A DNA stretch of 64,000 nt, from positions 372,001-436,000 of the forward strand of contig CALTAJ010000001.1 of assembly GCA_943842245.1 (NCBI GenBank). Direction: 5' to 3'. A model generated the notes under the pieces. That model searched no databases and had not been told where the DNA came from. It saw nothing but the letters and a program-made list of their open reading frames with translations. The position numbers and the translations under genes were made by a program. The DNA comes from an uncultured Flavobacteriaceae bacterium (GTDB taxonomy: Bacteria > Bacteroidota > Bacteroidia > Flavobacteriales > Flavobacteriaceae). Of this stretch, positions 18,500 through 25,918 are shown one piece after another. How positions within the stretch are numbered: the stretch's first letter is position 1; the number at the start of each line of letters is the position of its first letter.

Positions 18500-18539
18500 T
18501 GTATTGATTGTTAGATAGTTCAATATAACTAAAATATTT
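18500..18539 (-). promoter_or_regulatory. Conserved leader, copy 2
   Basis: This 40-base sequence upstream of the DUF4468 gene differs by one base from the copy at 17834-17873. It fills almost the whole gap to the next gene upstream. Having the same leader on both cargo genes suggests shared control or a duplicated expression module. Confidence 0.6.
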
Positions 18540-18543
18540 CTAC

Positions 18544-18846
18544 TCACTTACCTAAAGGTCTTGACTCTACCTCAAACTCACCTGTTTCTTCATTCCTACT
18601 GTGTATGTTTATAGCAATAGGTTCGCCATCTGTCATAAATAGGGGATAGTCTGTAATATCTCTTTCACCTGAAGTGTGCTTTAGTCTTGGAACTAAATAT
18701 TGTAAACCTATCTGTAATATCTTTATTTTTTGGTCTGTTGTTAATGTACTTATATTCAAAGATGATATTACATCATCCATTACTAACTGCAACTTATCTT
18801 TAACATCTGCAGTAAGTTTGTTCGGTGAGCCTTTTGGTCGTGCCAT
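18544..18846 (-). CDS. Phage-like protein with RPKGSPNK N-terminus
   Basis: A 100-residue soluble protein beginning MARPKGSPNKLTADVKDKLQ. This N-terminus is typical of small phage and mobile-element proteins of Bacteroidota, some annotated as terminase small-subunit-like or DUF5681-like. The middle (TTDQKIKILQIGLQYLVPRLK) looks helical. The C-terminal third is acidic and less ordered. If it is a packaging or DNA-recognition protein, the element could be packaged by a helper phage, but the sequence alone does not show this. Confidence 0.65.
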   Translation of the reverse strand: MARPKGSPNKLTADVKDKLQLVMDDVISSLNISTLTTDQKIKILQIGLQYLVPRLKHTSGERDITDYPLFMTDGEPIAINIHSRNEETGEFEVESRPLGK

Positions 18847-18896
18847 AGTATTTAGTAGTATTTTATTTCTAACTGTTTCTTATTTAGATAAACAAA

Positions 18897-18934
18897 GGGG
18901 GGTGTTTAGGGGTAAGCTGAACATAGTACCCCCC
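18897..18934. other. G/C-rich hairpin in intergenic region
   Basis: Seven bases GGGGGGT pair with ACCCCCC across 24 bases, with a short inner GTT/AAC helix possible. Such a G/C run is striking in this AT-rich DNA. It lies in the 160-bp gap between the phage-like gene and the next gene upstream. It could be a terminator, a replication-nick hairpin, or a packaging or transfer site. No T tract follows on either strand, which argues against a simple terminator. Confidence 0.5.
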
Positions 18935-19006
18935 AATGCTTATCAATGAAAACCCAAATAAAGAAGGATCAACTGAAGATGTTTGTTGCGTTTATTCTTA
19001 TACTTG

Positions 19007-19534
19007 TTAGATACGTGGATCAAACTGAATATAATTACTTGTAGCTTTTTGAATCTCTAAAGCATAAATGTGGCTATGTTTTTGGAGATCTTGTATAGCC
19101 TGAATAAACTTGTTACCTGCTATTATTTTTCTATTCTGCTTTTCGCTTGTAGTCCATACTTCAAAGTCTTTACGCTTAACCTCAACTTGAGGTACGTTTT
19201 CTTTAAACCCTACCGAAACCTCTAAAGCATCGTACTGACTTTGTATTTCTACTAACTCTGAAACATTTATTTCTTTAGCTTCAATTAACTTGTCTGCTGA
19301 AAGTCCTAATTGGTTTCTGTCTTTGTAAACTACTAAAATTGCATCCCTGAAATACTCTAACATATTTAAGTGCAACCGTTTTAAGTTGATCTTCTTTTCT
19401 ATTTCTATTGTATTATGGATCCAAACACTTGCTTGATCAAGTAACTCTAACTTTTCTGTAGCTTTTTCTTGTGCCTTGTTGTATCCGGTTTCGTCAAATG
19501 AAACCATTAAAGGCTTGAATTTATTAATACTCAT
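19007..19534 (-). CDS. Element protein of unknown function, helical
   Basis: A 175-residue soluble protein with no signal peptide and long helix-forming stretches (EKATEKLELLDQ, HNTIEIEKKINLKRLHLNM, VSELVEIQSQYDALEV), so coiled-coil contacts are plausible. No motif is recognised. Its ATG lies inside the last codons of the preceding small gene, an 11-base overlap that implies translational coupling with the DNA-binding and nuclease genes upstream. Confidence 0.65.
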   Translation of the reverse strand: MSINKFKPLMVSFDETGYNKAQEKATEKLELLDQASVWIHNTIEIEKKINLKRLHLNMLEYFRDAILVVYKDRNQLGLSADKLIEAKEINVSELVEIQSQYDALEVSVGFKENVPQVEVKRKDFEVWTTSEKQNRKIIAGNKFIQAIQDLQKHSHIYALEIQKATSNYIQFDPRI

Positions 19535-19731
19535 TTAGCATTGTTTTTAAGTAAGCATTTATTACCTGTTCTCTTGTATAGTTACCACGTAGTCCTGCTC
19601 TTGCTTTCATACGTTCTATATCTTTTACTGTCAACTCTGTAGTTAGAGTAGTTCTAACTTTTGACTGTTTTGGTTTTCTTTTGTAACCTCATCTTAGCAC
19701 CTTGTACTAACTTTATATTATAATTCGCCAT
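19524..19731 (-). CDS. Small ribbon-helix-helix-like protein, apparent frameshift
   Basis: From the ATG at 19731 (MANYNIKLVQGAKMR) the frame stops after 25 codons. A one-base shift near 19685-19695 restores a coding-like frame (KRKPKQSKVRTTL, then ERMKARAGLRGNYTREQVI) that ends at 19524, overlapping the next gene's start. The full product would be about 68 residues, basic and small, like plasmid mobilisation accessory or ribbon-helix-helix proteins. Its start overlaps the end of the gene before it. Confidence 0.5.
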
Positions 19732-19861
19732 TTTTATCTATTGTATTATTTAACACTCGTGTTCTAACATAAGATGATAAACTCATCCTATTCTTTGTAG
19801 CTTCTAATTGTAGAAACTCTTTGTCTTGTTTAGACAGCCTTAACCGTACAAACTCTTTCAT
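19718..19861 (-). CDS. Small MobC/ribbon-helix-helix-like protein
   Basis: A 47-residue product, MKEFVRLRLSKQDKEFLQLE followed by an SLSSYVRTRVL helix. The pattern of a short beta strand, a helix and then SxSxYxR is the one seen in ribbon-helix-helix DNA-binding proteins, including the relaxosome accessory MobC group. The stop codon overlaps the start of the next small gene, continuing a chain of overlapping genes (19861 to 19007). It could bind DNA at the nick or repress the operon. Confidence 0.6.
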   Translation of the reverse strand: MKEFVRLRLSKQDKEFLQLEATKNRMSLSSYVRTRVLNNTIDKNGEL

Positions 19862-20019
19862 AGTTGTATATATATTAATTGTTATAAAATGAAATAATAG
19901 TAATGAAAGTAGAGCCTAATTAACTCCACTATTTTGACTCCTTACCAAATCAAGAACGATCCGTAAGCTATTGTAAGTCAATAAGTTATACCATTACTCT
20001 ACTCTACTGATACCTTGTA

Positions 20020-20614
20020 TTAGGTAACCATCCGTAAGCAAGTCTTGATATTAATTGTGCCTTGTTCGTGATACTCTTTATTCTCGTGATCAAACACAAA
20101 TGGGTAATGTTTTTTTAAATGTTCTGTTTCAAGTGTAATGCTGTCAACTAAAGCGTGTCCGGTAACTAAATTTTTAGCACCGATCTTTTTAGTTATGTAG
20201 CTTATTGCACCCTCTACTGTAGCAATAGGCTCAAAGTATTTTACTTCTTTAGTAGCGTGTCTTTTCATTGCTGTAGCTAATTCTACTCTGCCGACTTTAT
20301 TAGAGCCGGAGTCTACAACAAAATGTACGTGGTTGCACTTCAAACTCCTATCCTGTTCTATTGTGTAGTAGATGTATTTTATAGCTTCATTAGATCCTTT
20401 AGAAATACAATAATTAGCAACCGTTTGCTTGAACAACTTTAAAGCATTGACACTATTTACTTTTGTCTTTAACGGTCGGTAAGTGCCTACATAAGACCAA
20501 TTAAACGCCTCATTACTCAACCATTTAGCATAACCTTCACGATACCTTTCTGTAAAGGTCTTTTTACGGTTATTTCATATTGTTATAAGCCTGTTCTGTT
20601 ATTACTCGCTTCAT
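20020..20614 (-). CDS. HUH-type endonuclease (Rep/relaxase-like), apparent frameshift near the start
   Basis: The clear frame (20020-20520) has the HUH metal-binding motif in KCNHVHFVVD (residues 64 and 66 of that frame) and a later GAISYITKKIG with the likely nucleophile tyrosine and a lysine, the order found in single-tyrosine rolling-circle Rep proteins. The frame continues upstream as RKKTFTERYREGYAKWL without a start, and a one-base shift near 20570-20578 joins it to MKRVITEQAYNNM from the ATG at 20614, giving about 197 residues. It probably nicks the element's origin for replication or transfer. Confidence 0.72.
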
Positions 20615-20685
20615 AACTTAAATAGTATCACAAATAGTACCATTGTGGCACTTTGTTGAAAAGTCGAGGTTAATGTTCTTAACTC

Positions 20686-22452
20686 TCATCTAACTTTTAT
20701 TATTTCTTTTGCTTTAGCAACTTGTGGACTGTCATCTTGTACTGCACTTGTGCTAACATCTATTTTGTCTAACAATTCTTGCTTAAACATTGGAGGCTTA
20801 ACATAAAGCTGTTTTCTCTTTTCTATAAGTTTCTGTAATTCTTTTGGATATTTGTTTTTAGCTACCTCTTTACGAACTATTCTACCGTTTTCTATTACAC
20901 GTGTACCTTCTTTAATATCATTTAATAGTGTTTGGTATCTAACCTCATCCTCTCTACTAAACTTTGTTAAAATACCTCTACTTAATATTGTAGATCTATG
21001 AAGTATTGGTACTGTTCTACCTTGTAACTTCTTATCTACTATCCCAAATGGTATAAATGGTACGTCTTTTTCATTAACTCTTACTGTTCTCTTTTTGAAA
21101 AGATCTAAAGTTATTTTAACAATTTCTAATAGTCCAAATTCTTGAAAAATATGAATCTGAAACACATCCTGCTCAACTTGTTCTTTGTCGAGGTAATGTT
21201 TTATAACTCCGGATGTAGAATGGTTTAAATACCGGTCTATTTTCTTGTCATCAAGTCCTAACCTCGAACCCATTTTTGTAACTGTGTGTCTTGCTTGCTG
21301 TGTAGTAGTGCCAACCTTATCTGATAATGTAGATGAGTAAATCTTTCTAATTCTCTCCCACTTCTCTGCACCTGTTTCTGTATCAACATCAAAGTTGTAA
21401 AGTCTTAATAGATCCTTACCTCTGTAGCTGTAATTGTTAAAGCTGATAGCATATTTAAGTAATTCTAATACAATTAAAGTTGGTGTAAGGTTTACTTGTG
21501 TAATTGCATCAACACCTGAATCACTTGCACCTCTTTTACTTTTACCTCGCTTTAAATGGATATGATAGGGCGTAAAGAAACGCTTACCACCGTCAAGAAC
21601 ATCGGCTTCAGGTAAATAGTCCGTTAAATCGCCTCTATTGTAGTCTTTATTTACAATATGATCCTCGTTTAGCCTTGCAATGTCTTTACCGTCTAAACCA
21701 AGTAAACAAAAACTGTAAAGCCAAAATAAATAGGCTTCAAATTGTTTCATTGTTTTAATGTTGTTTAGTCCGTCTAAAAGAATCCCTTTATTAGTAGGTT
21801 TGTTTTTATCACTTGCTTTTTCTGAAGGTAGAAAGCCTAACTCTGTAAAAGGTCTTTTTCTTGATAGCTTTGCTTTAACTGTAACCCAATTCAAAGACTT
21901 AATTAAACTTGCTTGATAGTTTTGCTTATAACCACCTTTTCGAATTATGTAAGTAGCAATATTTTCTATAGCTGTTTCGTCCTGTAGATGACTGAATTCT
22001 ATTGGTGTGTATTTTTTTAAACCTTCTTTAGCTAATTTGCCTTGTAAGGCTCTAATATTGTCATAATGCTTTCTTAATGTTGAAGATCCTGTTTTAGCAT
22101 CCGGTTCGTATTGCTTTACAAAGTCTAAAATAGATCCGGATATTTGATGCCTACCAAGTAGCCTGTCAAAAGCTGTAGAATAGCCAATTAGTCCGGACAT
22201 TAGTTGAGGTTTCACTTCTTCTATCCGGCTGTAAATCTCGTCTATTTTCTTTGTGTAATTAGGATAGTTTACACGATGTTTAGCTGTAATATGTCCATAA
22301 CTTTCATCCCAATGCTCTACTTTCACTTCTACCCCAATATCCGTTGTCTTCTTTTTGTTGCCTTTGATACGTAGCTTAATTTTATAAAAGCCTTTGTTGT
22401 TAGGCTTTAAACTATCACTTGTAACTTTTATACCTATGTAATTACTACTCAT
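20686..22452 (-). CDS. Tyrosine recombinase (integrase) of the tRNA-Val element
   Basis: A 588-residue protein, longer than the roughly 400 residues usual for Bacteroidota phage integrases. The N-terminal half has the arm-binding and SAM-like core-binding parts (GSILDFVKQYEP, SLIKSLNWVTVKAK). The catalytic domain shows QARHTVTKMGSRLGL (Arg388, His389), DRYLNHSTSGVIKHYL with His411 and the nucleophile Tyr420. At the box I arginine position the sequence is FCLLGLDGKDIARL, with Leu251 where Arg is expected. CTnDOT IntDOT also lacks this arginine. About 150 residues follow the tyrosine, an unusual extension. The start is about 140 bases from attR. Confidence 0.92.
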   Translation of the reverse strand: MSSNYIGIKVTSDSLKPNNKGFYKIKLRIKGNKKKTTDIGVEVKVEHWDESYGHITAKHRVNYPNYTKKIDEIYSRIEEVKPQLMSGLIGYSTAFDRLLGRHQISGSILDFVKQYEPDAKTGSSTLRKHYDNIRALQGKLAKEGLKKYTPIEFSHLQDETAIENIATYIIRKGGYKQNYQASLIKSLNWVTVKAKLSRKRPFTELGFLPSEKASDKNKPTNKGILLDGLNNIKTMKQFEAYLFWLYSFCLLGLDGKDIARLNEDHIVNKDYNRGDLTDYLPEADVLDGGKRFFTPYHIHLKRGKSKRGASDSGVDAITQVNLTPTLIVLELLKYAISFNNYSYRGKDLLRLYNFDVDTETGAEKWERIRKIYSSTLSDKVGTTTQQARHTVTKMGSRLGLDDKKIDRYLNHSTSGVIKHYLDKEQVEQDVFQIHIFQEFGLLEIVKITLDLFKKRTVRVNEKDVPFIPFGIVDKKLQGRTVPILHRSTILSRGILTKFSREDEVRYQTLLNDIKEGTRVIENGRIVRKEVAKNKYPKELQKLIEKRKQLYVKPPMFKQELLDKIDVSTSAVQDDSPQVAKAKEIIKVR

Positions 22453-22485
22453 TACTACCCTTGTAAGTTATGTGCTACTAAAGTA

Positions 22486-22504
22486 TCGAACTATTTTCGA
22501 ACTA
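22486..22504. repeat. Paired 8-bp direct repeats upstream of the integrase
   Basis: TCGAACTA occurs at 22486 and at 22497, spaced one helical turn (11 bp), between the integrase start and attR. The attachment repeats hold another 8-bp pair with the same 11-bp spacing and the shared core CGAA. This looks like a binding site for the recombinase or a directionality/regulatory factor. Confidence 0.45.
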
Positions 22505-22591
22505 CCAAATTAAAGGTATTGTATTTGCTTAACCTAACAATGACGATACTTAAGGATACATATAATAAGGACAAAAATACTTGTAATTACT

Positions 22592-22711
22592 TTGACAGGG
22601 TAGAAGTCGGGGGTTCGAATCCCTCAACACCCACAAAAGGTTCACAAAATAAAGTGAGTCTTTTTTTATGTCTTTACGAATTATATACGAATTTATAGGA
22701 TCTCTACTCCG
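22592..22711. repeat. Right attachment repeat (attR) with tRNA-Val 3' fragment
   Basis: The second copy of the 120-bp repeat, identical base for base to 17158-17277 (offset 5434). It carries only the tRNA part from the anticodon loop to the 3' end, so it is a displaced fragment and not a functional tRNA. It lies about 140 bases upstream of the integrase start codon. The TACGAATT pair recurs at 22675 and 22686. Confidence 0.92.
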
Positions 22712-22761
22712 TGTTTTTCTTCCTGAACTTAATGAAGAGGATATACCTATAGTCTTAAATA

Positions 22762-23601
22762 TTACATTGGAACCCCTATCATTAGCTCAACCCAATTACC
22801 ATTTATGAGTATATCTATTACATCATGTTTATCATCAACTTCCTGGCGAACATCTGGATTTCCATCATTATCAAAATCAAGCCAACTTCGATATGTATCC
22901 CCAAATCGACCAGCTTTTATTCTTGGAATATCGATAAATTTAGCATCTTTTACTGGTGGATGAACAATCAACGAATTAATATACTCTTTATTAAAATCAA
23001 TATATTTTTTTGGAAGTGTTTCTAAAATTATTGCTTCAACTTTATATTCATCACAACAATCTTGTCCCAAATCAGGTTCCGGATATATTACTTTTTCAAC
23101 ACTTTTAACTATAAATTCTAAATTTGGCAACTCCTTTTCTAAAGGGACTAATTGCACAATTTCTCCAACTTTTAGGGTTTTATAATATTCAGTTAATAGA
23201 TTGTATGTAATTTCTATCTTGTCTGATTTTAAATTTATATCCTTGATATTTAAAGATGCTTGCGAAACAGTTGTGAAGACTGTCCAAGGTTGAGGTTTAA
23301 ATTGAATTAAATATCCGTCAAAAACATATCCAGAGATATTATTTTCTGAAATAATTTTTACCCATTCCCCTTCAATTTGTTTTTTAACCCCTGTTCTTTT
23401 ATCAGTATCGTTTATAGTCAATTTAATAGCTGTTCTTGATTCAATTGAAACAAATGTTCCATATGAAAGAGTTGATACTTTTTTTGCTTTAGCTTCAGGA
23501 GCCTCACGAACGTTTAGACCTCCTTTTGCGGAAACATAATAATCCATTTGCCCAAAAGAAACTAATGGAACAAACAATAAAACAAGAAGTAGCTTTTTCA
23601 T
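22762..23601 (-). CDS. Secreted SH3-domain protein
   Basis: A 279-residue protein with signal peptide MKKLLLVLLFVPLVSFGQ, then a bacterial SH3-type domain (YYVSAKGGLNVREAPEAKAK, later EGEWVKII and SGYVFDGYLI). The rest is of unknown type and contains a possible metal- or calcium-like acidic stretch (DFDNDGNPD). It starts right after attR, in the same orientation and at nearly the same distance as the cargo gene beside attL, and it shares that gene's leader and signal-peptide DNA. It may be left over from an earlier insertion at the same tRNA. Confidence 0.75.
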   Translation of the reverse strand: MKKLLLVLLFVPLVSFGQMDYYVSAKGGLNVREAPEAKAKKVSTLSYGTFVSIESRTAIKLTINDTDKRTGVKKQIEGEWVKIISENNISGYVFDGYLIQFKPQPWTVFTTVSQASLNIKDINLKSDKIEITYNLLTEYYKTLKVGEIVQLVPLEKELPNLEFIVKSVEKVIYPEPDLGQDCCDEYKVEAIILETLPKKYIDFNKEYINSLIVHPPVKDAKFIDIPRIKAGRFGDTYRSWLDFDNDGNPDVRQEVDDKHDVIDILINGNWVELMIGVPM

Positions 23602-23762
23602 TGTGTTGGTTGTTAGATAGCCTTTATTATTTCTGCTATAAATGAAAATACTACTACCAAAATAATAATAGTTAAAAGGGTATTATAAATTATTTTAAAA
23701 ACTTTAAATGCATTTTCCTCTTTTTTTTAAGCTTTAGAGAATGAATGAAAAAAATACATTAC

Positions 23763-24026
23763 TTAATTACTCACTTTCATTAGTATAGTCCAAGTATATC
23801 CCTGGTAATCAAACTTATCATCCTCATCAAAAGTGTCCCACGTCCCTTGGGTTACAGGAGCTGATTCTACATATCTTTTGCTTAAATTATCAAATCTTTC
23901 AAGTGCAAAAGATCCCACCACTATTTCATTACTTCTATTTACATCATTATTGTTTCCGTCAGAAGATGGCTCACAAGAAGTAAAAGTAATCAGTAGAGCT
24001 AAAAAGAGAAATAGAATTTTCTTCAT
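23763..24026 (-). CDS. Small lipoprotein of unknown function
   Basis: An 87-residue protein with a lipoprotein signal peptide (ILFLFLALLITFTSCEP) followed by a low-complexity Asn/Asp linker and a short domain of unknown type (TWDTFDEDDKFDYQGYTW). It lies between the SH3-domain gene and the sulfatase on the same strand. The gap to the SH3 gene (about 160 bases) holds only a hydrophobic frame without a start codon. Confidence 0.65.
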   Translation of the reverse strand: MKKILFLFLALLITFTSCEPSSDGNNNDVNRSNEIVVGSFALERFDNLSKRYVESAPVTQGTWDTFDEDDKFDYQGYTWTILMKVSN

Positions 24027-24055
24027 ACCCTAAAGTAAAAAAAATATATATAAAC

Positions 24056-25546
24056 TCAATCTCTAGTAGTTCCCTGGGGAAAATATTTGTCAATAATATA
24101 AGCAGGCTGCCATGGGTCTAACTTTTGAACCAAGTCTTTATAGTCATATTCTTTAGATTGAATCCTGGAAGGATATAGATTTATAGTGTCATCTGTAGCA
24201 ATTCTGTGAAACTGAAGAAGGTCCATCATCTCTTTAATTTTAGTTTTATAAGCAGATTTTTTTGCTAGATTGTTAAGTTCATTATGATCTTCTTTTAAAT
24301 TATAAAGCTGTTTAACATTAATTTGAGGATAATAGATAAGTTTCCAATTCTCGTTTCTTACAGCTCTAACAGTATTTCTATAAGCTGTATATAGACTTGA
24401 GCGCACATGTTTTTCCTTCTTATTTATAATATCCATCAAAGATTCACCATCGATGTTTTCCGGTTCTTTGAGATTTAAATAATCGATTAGGGTAGGGAAA
24501 AGGTCAAACAAATAAACAAGGGCCTTAGAAGTTTGAGCTTTAGGAATTTTAGGGCCACTTATGATCATTGGAACTTTAGTGCTATGCTCATAAAGGTTCT
24601 GCTTACCTAAAAGACCGTGACTTCCAAGAGCCAATCCATTGTCTGCTGCATAGATAATTACAGTATTATCATATAAATCATATTTCTTGAGGCGTTTAAT
24701 TAAATCTCCTACACGATCATCAATATGCTGAATTAGAGCATAATATTCTGCTATAGAAGACTGAATGTCATCATGGGTTCTTGGCCATGGAGCAAGAGTC
24801 TCATCTCTAACATTAAAATCATCAAACCTAAAGGGGTGTAGTGGTTTAAAATTTTCTGGAACTGGAATTTCATTATTTGAATAAATACCAGAATACTTTG
24901 GAGAAGGAGATCGAGGATCGTGAGGTGCGGTAAATGCAAGATAACAAAAGAAAGGTTTTTCTTTTTTAGATGCTTGATACCTATCAAAATAATCTAATGT
25001 TGCTTCTGCAAAAATATCAGTTGAAAACCCCTCATTGTGAGGGTTATTCAACTTATTGTATTCATCTAAATCTCTTAAAGGGACATTAAAGTGATCACTC
25101 ATTCCTCCAAGCATAACTTTGGCTCCTTCTTGAAAGTTAGTCTCAAAACTTTCTGCTCCGTTATGCCACTTTCCTGTTGCAAAAGTTTGAAAACCATTTT
25201 TACTTAAATAATTTGGAAGGGTTTCAACCTCTTCCAATCGGTCATAAACATGAAATAGACTTTTTCCACTTAAAAGCATCGCTCGACTAGGAGCGCAGAT
25301 CGCTCCATGGTGACCACCCATAACATAACAATTTTCAAATAGTACACCATTTTTTGCTAAATCATCAATATTAGGGGTCTTTATATATGGGTTCTGAGCA
25401 ATACCAAGAGCATCAGCTCTTTGGTCATCTGCAAAAATAATAAGGATATTTGGTGTGTTTTTTATTTCATTAGTTTGACGTCTATCGCAGGAGATTATAA
25501 AAAAGAAATTAATTGCTGCAAGAATTACTATAAAGTTATGTTTCAT
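24056..25546 (-). CDS. S1-family sulfatase, secreted
   Basis: The 496-residue protein hydrolyses sulfate esters. After a signal peptide ending near a Cys (FFFIISCDRR), the metal site IIFADDQRADAL and the sulfatase signature CAPSRAMLLSGK are clear. The cysteine is the residue matured to formylglycine. HDPRSPSP and the YAADNGLALGSHG metal site with GKQNLYEHS follow. Marine Flavobacteriia use such enzymes on sulfated algal polysaccharides. No sulfatase-maturing enzyme and no SusC/SusD pair lie in the window, so this is not a complete utilisation locus here. Confidence 0.94.
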   Translation of the reverse strand: MKHNFIVILAAINFFFIISCDRRQTNEIKNTPNILIIFADDQRADALGIAQNPYIKTPNIDDLAKNGVLFENCYVMGGHHGAICAPSRAMLLSGKSLFHVYDRLEEVETLPNYLSKNGFQTFATGKWHNGAESFETNFQEGAKVMLGGMSDHFNVPLRDLDEYNKLNNPHNEGFSTDIFAEATLDYFDRYQASKKEKPFFCYLAFTAPHDPRSPSPKYSGIYSNNEIPVPENFKPLHPFRFDDFNVRDETLAPWPRTHDDIQSSIAEYYALIQHIDDRVGDLIKRLKKYDLYDNTVIIYAADNGLALGSHGLLGKQNLYEHSTKVPMIISGPKIPKAQTSKALVYLFDLFPTLIDYLNLKEPENIDGESLMDIINKKEKHVRSSLYTAYRNTVRAVRNENWKLIYYPQINVKQLYNLKEDHNELNNLAKKSAYKTKIKEMMDLLQFHRIATDDTINLYPSRIQSKEYDYKDLVQKLDPWQPAYIIDKYFPQGTTRD

Positions 25547-25597
25547 AATATTAAAAATAAAAATATTTGATTTCTACATATAACTTAAAGAAATTAA

Positions 25598-25822
25598 TTA
25601 TTGGATTTTATCAGTTTGAACAGGATCATAAAGTCCTGGAGCAGAGATGTTTTTATGAATATCAGTTAAGTTATTGCCCTTTATATCATAGATGTCACCT
25701 GTCCAAGAATCTATTACAAAAGATTCATTAACTGGAGATGGCAAAAATCTATTTGAAAATGATATTATAAGTGCTGAAATAATAATAGTGGCAGCAATTA
25801 AAAAAGTGTTTTTATTATTCAT
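25598..25822 (-). CDS. Small membrane-anchored protein, unknown function
   Basis: A 74-residue protein with one N-terminal membrane segment (FLIAATIIISALIISFSN) and a short exported tail with VIDSWTGDIYDIKGN. This tail resembles short YWTG-like caps on small membrane proteins but gives no function. It lies about 50 bases upstream of the sulfatase on the same strand and could be co-transcribed with it. Confidence 0.55.
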   Translation of the reverse strand: MNNKNTFLIAATIIISALIISFSNRFLPSPVNESFVIDSWTGDIYDIKGNNLTDIHKNISAPGLYDPVQTDKIQ

Positions 25823-25918
25823 TAATTAAAAATAGGACAAAGTCATATTACTACCTATAAATAATGTAAATTATTACTGTTGAATAAGTACGATAGAGGA
25901 TATTTAATCACCTATCTA

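Larger units (their letters stand above)
17158..22711. mobile_element. Integrative element in tRNA-Val (about 5.4 kb)
   Basis: The region is bounded by a perfect 120-bp direct repeat made of the tRNA-Val 3' half, its terminator and about 45 further bases. All protein genes inside lie on the minus strand: tyrosine recombinase at the right end, HUH-type nuclease, two small ribbon-helix-helix-like proteins, an unknown protein, a phage-like RPKGSPNK protein, a DUF4468 secreted protein and a second secreted protein. No capsid, portal, large terminase or conjugation gene is seen, so it looks like a satellite-type or mobilisable integrative element and not a complete prophage or ICE. Excision by recombination between the repeats would release a circle of 5434 bp. 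Confidence 0.88.

Noticed and set aside
22592..22670. A second tRNA-Val gene at the right repeat.
   Set aside because: Only the part from the anticodon loop on is present. The D-arm and acceptor 5' side are missing, so it is the displaced 3' fragment at attR.
17158..22711. A complete prophage or conjugative element in tRNA-Val.
   Set aside because: No capsid, portal, tail, large terminase, lysis, MPF or coupling-protein gene is present in 5.4 kb.
23640..23745. A hydrophobic reverse-strand frame (FKVFKIIYNTLLTIIIL and on) upstream of the SH3-domain gene.
   Set aside because: There is no start codon between the preceding stop and the hydrophobic stretch, and AT-rich DNA often gives such frames by chance.
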